Shown here: piece after piece, positions 29,201 through 35,304 of the stretch
Position numbering within the stretch: the stretch's first letter is position 1
How the letters are laid out: each line of letters starts with the position of its first letter
Assembly: GCF_036226745.1 (NCBI RefSeq)
Contig: NZ_CP109013.1
Span: forward strand, 5,084,001 to 5,148,000
Direction: 5' to 3'
Length of the DNA: 64,000 bases
From: Streptomyces sp. NBC_00683
GTDB taxonomy: Bacteria > Actinomycetota > Actinomycetes > Streptomycetales > Streptomycetaceae
Made by a program: the position numbers and the translations under genes
Notes under the pieces: generated by a model
The model's database searches: none
Seen by the model: the letters and a program-made list of their open reading frames with translations, nothing else
Told to the model about the DNA's origin: nothing

Positions 29201-29816
29201 CATGAAGGACCTCGAGATCCGTGGCGCCGGAAACCTGCTGGGCGGTGAGCAGTCCGGTCATATCGCGGGGGTCGGGTTCGACCTGTACATCCGGATGGTC
29301 GGCGAGGCGGTGGCCGACTACCGGGCGGCCGTGGACGGCGGGGTCGAGGAGGAGCCGCCGCTGGAGGTCAAGATCGAGCTCCCGGTCGACGCGCACGTCC
29401 CGCACGACTACGCCCCGGGGGAGCGGCTGCGCCTCCAGGCGTACCGGGCCATCGCCTCCGCGAACACCGAGGACGACATCAGGGCGGTCCGTGAGGAGCT
29501 CACCGACCGCTACGGGAAGCTTCCCGAGCCGGTGGAGAACCTCCTGCTGGTCGCGGGCCTGCGCATGCTGGCCCGGGCCTGCGGGGTGGGCGAGATCGTG
29601 CTGCAGGGTGCGAACATCCGGTTCGCCCCCGTGGAGCTGCGCGAGTCGCAGGAGCTGCGGCTGAAGCGGCTCCACCCGAAGACGGTCATCAAGCCGGCCG
29701 CCCACCAGATCCTGGTGCCGCGCCCGACGGCGGGCCGGATCGGCGGCAAGCCGGTGGTCGGGCGTGAACTCCTTTCGTGGACCGGGGAGTTCCTCACGAC
29801 GATTCTGGGGTCGTAG
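26286..29816 (+). CDS. mfd: transcription-repair coupling factor
   Basis: Mfd removes RNA polymerase stalled at DNA damage and recruits UvrA. The 1176 residues are full length. The UvrB-homology region is at about 30-330 and the RNAP-interaction domain (TLQAGDYIVHEQHGVGRY) at about 495-590. The RecG-like translocase has motifs GDVGYGKTEIA (Walker A), VIVDEEQRFG (DEEQ), and TMSATPIPRTLE. The TRG motif region and the C-terminal UvrA-masking domain follow. ATG 26286 gives the normal length. No strong ribosome site is present. The 3' end overlaps the convergent TetR gene by 23 bp. Confidence 0.97.
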   Translation: MSLHGLLDVVVTDPALSEAVKAATDGHRTHVDLVGPPAARPFAVAALAREAGRTVLAVTATGREAEDLAAALRTLLPPDTVAEFPSWETLPHERLSPRSDTVGRRLAVLRRLAHPRQDDPETGPVAVVVAPIRSVLQPQVKGLGDLEPVALTSGQTADLGEVVDALAAAAYSRVELVEKRGEFAVRGGILDVFPPTEEHPLRVEFWGDDVEEIRYFKIADQRSLEVAEHGLWAPPCRELLLTEDVRGRAALLAEAHPELGELLGKIAEGIAVEGMESLAPVLVDEMELLLDVLPKGSMAVVCDPERVRTRATDLVATSQEFLQASWAATAGGGEAPIDVGAASLRGIADVRDHARELGMMWWSVSPFAADDELDEDTLKLGMRAPEAYRGDTARALADTKGWLADGWRTVYVTAGQGPASRTVEVLGGEGIAARLDQDLREITPSLVHVSCGAIDYGFIDAGLKLAVLTETDLTGQRTATKDLGRMPARRRKSVDPLTLQAGDYIVHEQHGVGRYIEMVQRTVQGATREYLLVEYAPAKRGQPGDRLYIPTDQLEQVTKYVGGEAPTLHRLGGADWTKTKQRAKKAVKEIAADLIKLYSARMAAPGHAFGPDTPWQRELEDAFPYAETPDQLSTIAEVKEDMEKSVPMDRLVCGDVGYGKTEIAVRAAFKAVQDGKQVAVLVPTTLLVQQHFGTFTERYAQFPVNVRALSRFQSDTESKATLEGLREGSVDLVIGTHRLFSSETRFKDLGLVIVDEEQRFGVEHKEQLKKLRANVDVLTMSATPIPRTLEMAVTGIREMSTITTPPEERHPVLTFVGPYEEKQIGAAVRRELLREGQVFYIHNRVESIDRAAARLREIVPEARIATAHGQMGESALEQVVVDFWEKKFDVLVSTTIVESGIDISNANTLIVERGDNFGLSQLHQLRGRVGRGRDRGYSYFLYPPEKPLTETAHERLATIAQHTEMGAGMYVAMKDLEIRGAGNLLGGEQSGHIAGVGFDLYIRMVGEAVADYRAAVDGGVEEEPPLEVKIELPVDAHVPHDYAPGERLRLQAYRAIASANTEDDIRAVREELTDRYGKLPEPVENLLLVAGLRMLARACGVGEIVLQGANIRFAPVELRESQELRLKRLHPKTVIKPAAHQILVPRPTAGRIGGKPVVGRELLSWTGEFLTTILGS

Positions 29817-30417
29817 CGGAAGCCGTGGTCGTAGCCGACGCCCCGTCCGGGGTCTCCGGGTTGAAGAGCATGCCGGTGAGCGTCCGGAAGACCTCCTCGG
29901 GGTCCCGGCCGTCCACCGGCCCTTCCAGGTTGCCGCTGAGCAGCAGGGTGGCGAAACCGTGGGCGAGGGACCAGGCGGCGATGCCCGCGAGCCGGTCGTC
30001 GGCGCCGCGCCCCGATTCGGGAAGGCCGCTGATCCCCGTGCGGAGCGCTTCGGTGGCGCGCGCCTTCGCGGCGAGCAGCTCCGGGTCGTCGGCGTGGTGC
30101 AGCTCGGGGCGGAACATCACCTGGAAGTGCGCGGGGTGCCCGGCCGCGAACCGTACGTAGGCCACGCCCCGTTCCCGTAGGTCCGGCGCGGCGGCGAGGG
30201 CGTCGGCGAACAGCGTGTAGCCCTCGGCGGCGATGGCGGTGAGCAGGCCCGTCCGGTCCTTGAAGTGATGGGCCGGCGCGGCGTGCGAGACACCGGCCCG
30301 GCGGGCCAGGTCGCGCAGGCTCAGCGCGTCGGGGCCTTCGGCGGCGACGACGTCGAGGGCGGCGGTCAGGACGGCGCGCCGCAGGTCGCCGTGGTGGTAG
30401 GTGCGCTCACTGGTCAT
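29794..30417 (-). CDS. TetR-family repressor with WHG-type C-terminal domain
   Basis: A 207-residue regulator. The HTH (HGDLRRAVLTAALDVVAAEG to VSHAAPAHHFKDRTGLLTAIA) is at about 7-57. The rest, with AWSLAHGFATLLLSGNLEG, fits the WHG/TetR_C_13 ligand domain. ATG 30417 is preferred; GTG 30426 is an alternative. It is divergent from the SalK-family gene. The 105-bp gap holds two near-identical copies of a 17-bp partly palindromic sequence, the natural candidates for its operators, so it probably represses both itself and that gene. Confidence 0.92.
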   Translation of the reverse strand: MTSERTYHHGDLRRAVLTAALDVVAAEGPDALSLRDLARRAGVSHAAPAHHFKDRTGLLTAIAAEGYTLFADALAAAPDLRERGVAYVRFAAGHPAHFQVMFRPELHHADDPELLAAKARATEALRTGISGLPESGRGADDRLAGIAAWSLAHGFATLLLSGNLEGPVDGRDPEEVFRTLTGMLFNPETPDGASATTTASATTPESS

Positions 30418-30436
30418 GGTCAGCACAGTACGCCGT

Positions 30437-30494
30437 ATCTAGTCATTGACAAGTTCTTCGTCGAGGAGCACGCTGGGATCTAGTCAGTGACAAG
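30437..30494. promoter_or_regulatory. duplicated operator candidate between the TetR and SalK-family genes
   Basis: ATCTAGTCATTGACAAG (30437-30453) and ATCTAGTCAGTGACAAG (30478-30494) differ by one base and lie 41 bp apart. Each is an imperfect palindrome, CTAGTCA-n-TGACAAG. The first copy contains TTGACA, a possible -35 box for the plus-strand gene. The second would then overlap the -10/start region. Binding by the adjacent TetR protein is inference. Confidence 0.7.
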
Positions 30495-30521
30495 ATGAGC
30501 CGTTCTGCGGAAGGCGGAGAC

Positions 30522-31388
30522 ATGTCCGACGAGCTGGGTCGCGTACGCCAGATGTGGCACCTGCTGGAGCCCCTGCACGCCGTCCTCTACTACGCGCCGG
30601 AAGCCTTCGAGGAGGCCGCCGGGCTCGGTCACGCGGTCGACGAGCGCTGGCCGAGCTACTTCGCCTGGCGCGCCGCGCCGCTGGGGGCGGTGGGCGCCGA
30701 CCGGGTGACCGGGACGTTCTACAGCTTCAGCCCCGGGATGACCGGAAGGTACGTCCCGGCCGGCTGGTCCGTGGCCGGTCCCGAGGCGGTCCTCGCGGCC
30801 CGCACGAGGGCCGTCGACCGGGCGTACCGGGGGCTGTTCGGCGACCGGGTGCGCGGCCCCGAGTTCGCCGAGGCGGCCGTGCTGGCGCGGCGCGCGGCCC
30901 TGGCCGCGGACGTCTCGGGCCGCCCGCTGGCGGAGGCCAACGCCGCTCTGCCCTGGCCGGACGCACCGCACCTGGAGCTCTGGCATGCCGCGACGGTCCT
31001 GCGGGAGCACCGGGGGGACGGCCACCTCGCGGCGCTCGTCGAGGCCGGCCTCGACCCGGTCGAGTCGCTGGTCTCCTTCGCGTCCGTCGGCGCCGCCCGC
31101 CCGGAGGTGTTCGCGAGCCGGGGGTGGAGCGGGGCGGAGTGGGCGGCGGGCCGGCAACGGCTGGCGGAACGTGGACTGCTGGAGGCGGACGGGACGGCCA
31201 CGGACGCCGGGCGGGCCCTGCGCGCGCGGGTGGAACGGCGCACGGACGAACAGGCCTCGGGTCCCTGGGAAGTGCTCGAACCCGAGGAGCGGGAGCGGCT
31301 CGTGGAGCTGCTGGGGCCGCTGTGGGTGGAGGTGCTCGGCTCGGGGCTGCTGCCGTCCGAGACGACGCTGGGCATCGGGAAGGTCTGA
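30522..31388 (+). CDS. SalK / SCO6745-family protein
   Basis: A 288-residue soluble protein. MWHLLEPLHAVLYYAPEAFEEAAGLG and YFAWRAAPLGAVGADRVTGTFYSFSP are hallmarks of the SalK/SCO6745 family. The C-terminal part (about 190-250, LAERGLLEADGTATDAGRALRARVERRTD) resembles the winged-helix wing of MarR-like proteins. Biochemical function is not established. ATG 30522 has AAGG and GGAG just upstream. An in-frame ATG at 30495 abuts the second operator copy and lacks a ribosome site. It is probably controlled by the divergent TetR repressor, which suggests that it answers a small-molecule signal. Confidence 0.85.
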   Translation: MSDELGRVRQMWHLLEPLHAVLYYAPEAFEEAAGLGHAVDERWPSYFAWRAAPLGAVGADRVTGTFYSFSPGMTGRYVPAGWSVAGPEAVLAARTRAVDRAYRGLFGDRVRGPEFAEAAVLARRAALAADVSGRPLAEANAALPWPDAPHLELWHAATVLREHRGDGHLAALVEAGLDPVESLVSFASVGAARPEVFASRGWSGAEWAAGRQRLAERGLLEADGTATDAGRALRARVERRTDEQASGPWEVLEPEERERLVELLGPLWVEVLGSGLLPSETTLGIGKV

Positions 31389-31418
31389 GATGAGGCCGGG
31401 TATCGGGAAGGTCTGAGA
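31374..31418 (+). repeat. 28-bp-period tandem duplication at the end of the SalK-family gene
   Basis: ATCGGGAAGGTCTGAGA occurs at 31374-31390 and again, identically, at 31402-31418. The first copy contains the last codons (IGKV) and the stop TGA. The second lies just downstream. It looks like a recent local duplication. Confidence 0.85.
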
Positions 31419-31433
31419 AGACGTCCGGGCGCC

Positions 31434-31439
31434 TACTCT
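31434..31439 (+). promoter_or_regulatory. candidate -10 box for a leaderless HNH nuclease transcript
   Basis: TACTCT ends eight bases before the GTG start at 31448, and no Shine-Dalgarno sequence lies between. A clear -35 box was not found. Confidence 0.4.
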
Positions 31440-31447
31440 GTACCGCT

Positions 31448-32182
31448 GTGACATCTCATCGTGCAGCAAGCCACCGAATCCGCCTGCTCCCACTCGCGGC
31501 GGTGACACTGACGGGCTCGCTCGCCCTCGCCGGGTGTGACGCCGGGAGCCTGTCCCCCGACCCTCCGTCCCGGACCGCGCCCGCCGCGGGCGGATCGGCG
31601 ATGCAGGCCGTCGAGAGACTCACCGTGAAGGGGCGGGCCCCCAGAACAGGTTACGAGCGGGACGAGTTCGGCTCCGCCTGGCTGGACACCGACCGCAACG
31701 GCTGCGGGACCCGGGACGACATCCTCGCGGACCAGCTGAGCGATGTCTCCCGTGCGGCCGACGGGTGCAAGGTGCTGCGCGGGGTGCTCGACCCCGACCC
31801 GTACACGGGGACGCGCATCACGTTCGAACGAGGGCGCAGCAAGGTCGACATAGACCATCTCGTCGCCCTGTCCGACGCCTGGCAGAAGGGCGCGCAGCAG
31901 TGGAACGACAGCAAGCGGCGCGCCTTCGCGAACGATCCGCTCAACCTGGTCGCCGCGGACTCCTCGGCCAATCGCCGCAAGGGGGACGGTGACACCGCCA
32001 CCTGGCTGCCTCCCAACAAGGCGTACCGCTGTACGTACGTGGCGGGACAGGTCTCGGTCAAGAAGAAGTACGGGCTGTGGGTGACGCGGGCCGAGCGGGA
32101 CGCGATGGCGAAGGTGCTGGCGGCCTGCCCGGACCAGAAGCTTCCGGCGGGCGGCAATCCCACCGAGAGCACCGGGCGTTGA
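31448..32182 (+). CDS. secreted lipoprotein HNH-type nuclease (DUF1524-like)
   Basis: A 244-residue exported protein. The signal peptide ends in the lipobox LAGC (Cys about 29), followed by a Pro/Ala-rich spacer. The nuclease core has DIDHLVALSDAW (about 135-146), the His-containing beta-beta part, and NDPLNLVAADSSANRRKGD (about 163-181), with the Asn and final residues of the HNH/ββα-metal fold. GFNCG-like DRNGCGTRDDIL is also typical of these Streptomyces extracellular nucleases. Likely role: digestion of extracellular DNA for nutrient or phosphate recovery, anchored to the membrane. A GTG start with no ribosome site suggests leaderless translation. Confidence 0.9.
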   Translation: MTSHRAASHRIRLLPLAAVTLTGSLALAGCDAGSLSPDPPSRTAPAAGGSAMQAVERLTVKGRAPRTGYERDEFGSAWLDTDRNGCGTRDDILADQLSDVSRAADGCKVLRGVLDPDPYTGTRITFERGRSKVDIDHLVALSDAWQKGAQQWNDSKRRAFANDPLNLVAADSSANRRKGDGDTATWLPPNKAYRCTYVAGQVSVKKKYGLWVTRAERDAMAKVLAACPDQKLPAGGNPTESTGR

Positions 32183-32226
32183 CCGGCGACGGGCTCCGGG
32201 GACACCCCGATGTGAATGCTGGGCGC

Positions 32227-32553
32227 ATGTGGAAATGGCGATTGACGGCCGTCGGCGTGAACCTGTTGCTCGGCATACCCGGAATCGTTCCGGTGTGGCT
32301 CCTCTGGTACTTCGTGTCCAACGGCCCGCTCGCGGAGATGGGCTACACCCGGCGTGAGGCGACGGAGAACGACGGCATGATGCTGTGGCTGGTGATCGTC
32401 GTGCCGGTCGTGGTGGTGTTCGGGATTCTGTGGTGGCTCGCCAACGGCCCGGTACGGCGCAGGGTGCGGCTGGACCCTCTTCTGTACTGGCCGGCCGGTG
32501 TCCTGCTGACACTCGTGCCCACGCTCGCGCTCATCGTCGCCGGCTCCGTGTGA
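32227..32553 (+). CDS. small membrane protein, unknown function
   Basis: A 108-residue protein with three predicted helices: about 5-28 (LTAVGVNLLLGIPGIVPVWLL), 50-70 (MMLWLVIVVPVVVVFGILWW) and 85-106 (PAGVLLTLVPTLALIVAG). The loop MGYTRREATENDG is cytoplasmic or outside; orientation is uncertain. The family was not recognised. It lies 44 bp after the nuclease gene in the same direction. Confidence 0.75.
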   Translation: MWKWRLTAVGVNLLLGIPGIVPVWLLWYFVSNGPLAEMGYTRREATENDGMMLWLVIVVPVVVVFGILWWLANGPVRRRVRLDPLLYWPAGVLLTLVPTLALIVAGSV

Positions 32554-32644
32554 CGCGGCCGATCACCGGGGCACCGGCCGCCCCGCGCCGGTGCTGCCCG
32601 GGAAATCGGTTGGCGGGTGGGGGCGGCGTGTCTAGCGTGGCCGG

Positions 32645-33391
32645 ATGGACCTGATGATCACCACCCTCGCCGCACGGCCCGAGCTGGCCCGGGCGATGGA
32701 CGAGATGCCGGACACCTGGCCCGAGTTCGTACTCGAGGACCTGGTCGGCTGGGCGAACTTCCCGCGGATCGCCGTGGAGTTCCCCGAGTACGTGCTCGTC
32801 GCCACCGACCCGGACGGTGCTGTGGTCGCGCGGGGGTACAGCGTGCCGTTCGCCCTGGAGGCGCCGGGCAGGGGCAGGCTGCCCGTCAACGGGTGGGACC
32901 AGGTGCTTCTGTGGGCGTTCTCCGACCTGCGGCGCGGGCGCACCCCCGACACCGTGAGCGCGATCGAGATCACGGTCGCCGAGGGGCACATCGGGCGGGG
33001 CATCTCCGGCCGGATGGTGGCCGCGATGCGGGAGAACGCCGGACGGCTGGGCTTCGGGGAGCTTGTCGCCCCGGTACGGCCGAGCGCGAAGCACACCGAT
33101 CCCCTGGCCCCGATGGAGGAGTACGCCAGGCGGACCAGGGACGAGGACGGGCTGCCCCGCGACCCGTGGCTGCGGGTCCACGTGCGGGCGGGCGGGGTGA
33201 TCGAGGCGGTGGCGCCCACGTCCATGACGGTCAGCGGTTCGCTCGCGCAGTGGCGGGCCTGGACGGGGCTGCCCTTCGATGCCGAGGGGCCGGTGGTGGT
33301 GCCGGGAGCACTGGTGCCGGTGCACTGTTCGACCGAGCACGGGTACGCGGTGTACGTCGAGCCGAATGTGTGGGTGCGGCACCGGGTGTGA
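32645..33391 (+). CDS. GNAT-like N-acetyltransferase domain protein
   Basis: A 248-residue soluble protein. The segment EITVAEGHIGRGISGRMVAAMRENA (about 110-135) is the acetyl-CoA-binding A motif (Q/R-x-x-G-x-G/A) of GNAT enzymes. The C-terminal part (about 170-248: PWLRVHVRAGG, MTVSGSLAQWRAWTGLPF, VHCSTEHGYAVYVEPNVWVRH) is conserved in a Streptomyces group of such proteins. The acceptor substrate is unknown. It ends at a strong bidirectional terminator shared with the next, convergent gene. Confidence 0.8.
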   Translation: MDLMITTLAARPELARAMDEMPDTWPEFVLEDLVGWANFPRIAVEFPEYVLVATDPDGAVVARGYSVPFALEAPGRGRLPVNGWDQVLLWAFSDLRRGRTPDTVSAIEITVAEGHIGRGISGRMVAAMRENAGRLGFGELVAPVRPSAKHTDPLAPMEEYARRTRDEDGLPRDPWLRVHVRAGGVIEAVAPTSMTVSGSLAQWRAWTGLPFDAEGPVVVPGALVPVHCSTEHGYAVYVEPNVWVRHRV

Positions 33392-33393
33392 CA

Positions 33394-33435
33394 GTGCGGC
33401 CGGCCCCCTGTCCGTGGACGGGGGGCCGGCCGCAC
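33394..33435. terminator. bidirectional terminator
   Basis: A perfect 15-bp stem (33394-33408 with 33421-33435) has an inner GTCC-GT-GGAC pairing. It lies between convergent genes, three bases after one stop and eleven before the other. Confidence 0.88.
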
Positions 33436-33445
33436 GGCGGGCGGG

Positions 33446-34159
33446 TCAGTCGGTTACCGGTCTCTTCACGGTGAGCGGGGCGCCGAACTCCGAGAACTCC
33501 ACGGTGAGCGGTTTCTCCGCGCCGTCGGTGAGGCGCATCTTCAGGAGGTGGGGCTTCCCCTCCGTGGCAACGCTCGCCGTCCACTTCTCCCGGCCCGTTC
33601 CGCCGGTCAGAGTCAGGCAGGGTGTGCCGGCGATCGTTGCCTGCCTGCCCTTGCGGGTGGTCGCGCTCGTCGCGGCGAGACGGTCGAGGAGAGCCTTCGG
33701 GTCGCAGAAGCGCAGGCTTTGGGCCGTGCGGTGGTCGTCCGGGCGGGCCTTCACCCAGCGGCCCGCGAGCCTGTTGACGTCGGCGTCCCGGACCGGGCCG
33801 TCCACGGCCGCCGCGCGGAGCATCGCCTTGTCGGACTTCGTGTAGACGGCGCCGTCGGCGCGGATCAGTTCCATCGTGCCCGCCGATCCCAGCGAGAACG
33901 TTCCCGTGCACGCGCCCCTGGCGCCCGAGGCGACGAACGCCTGGACCGGGCCGTCCGCCGACTCCGTGGTCACGGTCAGACGTACGGTCGCGGCCGCCCG
34001 GGTGGCCGCGACCGCCTTGTTGGTGACCTCCGGGCCGGTGAGACCGGAGAACGGGGCCTGCGCCCCGGGGTCGTTGGCGAACGCGTCACAGGCGGTGAGG
34101 CCGAGTGCCGCCGCGGCGCAGAGAGCGGCTGCGGAGATGCGGGCTGAGAGGCTGCGCAC
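33446..34159 (-). CDS. lipoprotein, LppX/LprG-like fold candidate
   Basis: A 237-residue exported lipoprotein. The signal ends in LTAC (Cys about 24). The mature part has beta-rich text (ATVRLTVTTES, GTFSLGSAGTMELIRADGAVYTKSD, KWTASVATEGKPHLLKMRL) with two Cys pairs, like the LolA/LppX-type lipoprotein fold used to carry lipids or other hydrophobic ligands. That assignment is by pattern only. The next gene upstream on the same strand (34229-35104) is another cell-envelope protein, so the two may be co-expressed. Confidence 0.8.
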   Translation of the reverse strand: MRSLSARISAAALCAAAALGLTACDAFANDPGAQAPFSGLTGPEVTNKAVAATRAAATVRLTVTTESADGPVQAFVASGARGACTGTFSLGSAGTMELIRADGAVYTKSDKAMLRAAAVDGPVRDADVNRLAGRWVKARPDDHRTAQSLRFCDPKALLDRLAATSATTRKGRQATIAGTPCLTLTGGTGREKWTASVATEGKPHLLKMRLTDGAEKPLTVEFSEFGAPLTVKRPVTD

Positions 34160-34228
34160 GGGACGAGGCTCCGGGGTGTCAGGGGCGGGTACGGGAGTGG
34201 CTCGGCCCTGGCGGCAGGGCCGGGTGGG

Positions 34229-35104
34229 TCAGAGCTTCAGGTCCCACTGGCTGGCGTCCCAGTCGAAGCCGGGGCTGACCTCGACGCTCAGGTTCTTGGC
34301 GTCCGCCGGGGCGTCGAAGGCGAACTGCACGGTGATCTTCTTGCCCGGCAGGACCGTGCCGCTGAAGCCCTCGCCGACCTTCCCGTCGAAGATCTGCTCG
34401 GCGTTGACGCCGTCGTCACCGGCGCGGGCGTCGACGCTGACGAGTGCGGAGTCGAACTTCTCCTTCGTCTTGTTCTCGATGACGACGGAGACCTTGTAGG
34501 CGCGATTGCCCTTGGTGTGCCCCGCGGCGTACGCGTCGGGTGTGTACGCGGCGGCGCTGCTGACCGTGACCTCGAGACCGTCGTCGTACACGGCGGTGTC
34601 ACGCCCCGCGAGGGTTTCGCCGGCGGCGGGCTCGTCATCGGTCTTCGGGGCGTCGGCTGTGTCGCCCTTCGCGCCGTCCTTCGCGTCGTCCTTGGCGTCG
34701 CCCTTCGCGTCGTCAGCCCCGCCCGGCTTCGCCGAGGCCGAGCTGTCCGCGACGGACTTGTTGATGTCGTTCACCACGTCGTCCACGGCCTTGAAGGTGA
34801 GCACCGCGCCGACCACCGACAGGATCAGCGCGACCAGGCCGAGCACGGCCCCGAACGTGGTCACGCCCTTGTTGCTCGCCTCGCCGCGCTTGGCGCGGCC
34901 CCGCCCCGCGAGGCCCAGGATCAGGGCGATGACGCCGAGGATGCCCGCCAGCCAGAACATGAACGGGATCAGACCGGAGACGGCGCCGATGATGCCGAGG
35001 ACGAGGGCGGCGGTGCCGAGGCCGTTGCGGACGGGACGCAGGCCGGGTTCCTGGGCGGGGGCGTACGGCTGCTGGGGCTGCGGCGGCTGCGTGAACTGGG
35101 ACAT
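34229..35104 (-). CDS. DUF4190 / DUF4352 membrane-anchored protein
   Basis: A 291-residue protein. A Gln/Pro-rich N-terminus (1-25) is followed by DUF4190 with two to three helices (about 30-110: LGTAALVLGIIGAVSGLIPFMFW and GLVALILSVVGAVLTF). A linker with repeated KGDAKDDAKDGAKGD-type charged units (about 130-160) leads to an exported DUF4352 immunoglobulin-like domain (about 165-290, ETLAGRDTAVYDDGLEVTVSS ... VVIENKTKEKFDSALV). ATG 35104 starts the Streptomyces-type MSQF text. The role is unknown; it is probably a surface-exposed or interaction module. Confidence 0.88.
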   Translation of the reverse strand: MSQFTQPPQPQQPYAPAQEPGLRPVRNGLGTAALVLGIIGAVSGLIPFMFWLAGILGVIALILGLAGRGRAKRGEASNKGVTTFGAVLGLVALILSVVGAVLTFKAVDDVVNDINKSVADSSASAKPGGADDAKGDAKDDAKDGAKGDTADAPKTDDEPAAGETLAGRDTAVYDDGLEVTVSSAAAYTPDAYAAGHTKGNRAYKVSVVIENKTKEKFDSALVSVDARAGDDGVNAEQIFDGKVGEGFSGTVLPGKKITVQFAFDAPADAKNLSVEVSPGFDWDASQWDLKL

Positions 35105-35304
35105 GGCTGTGCCTCCGGCGACATGCGGGGATGTGTGAGCGGTTCTGTGCGCCACATCGAGCGGCGACAGGTCAATAAGACCAGAGCCTGTGAACCGAGT
35201 CAACAGCATTTGAATCGGAACAGGTTCGTCAACAGTGTGAACCGGTGGATCGGCAACCAGTCGGTATGCTCGCCGGCAGGACGGATCTAGCGGGGAGACA
35301 GCCA

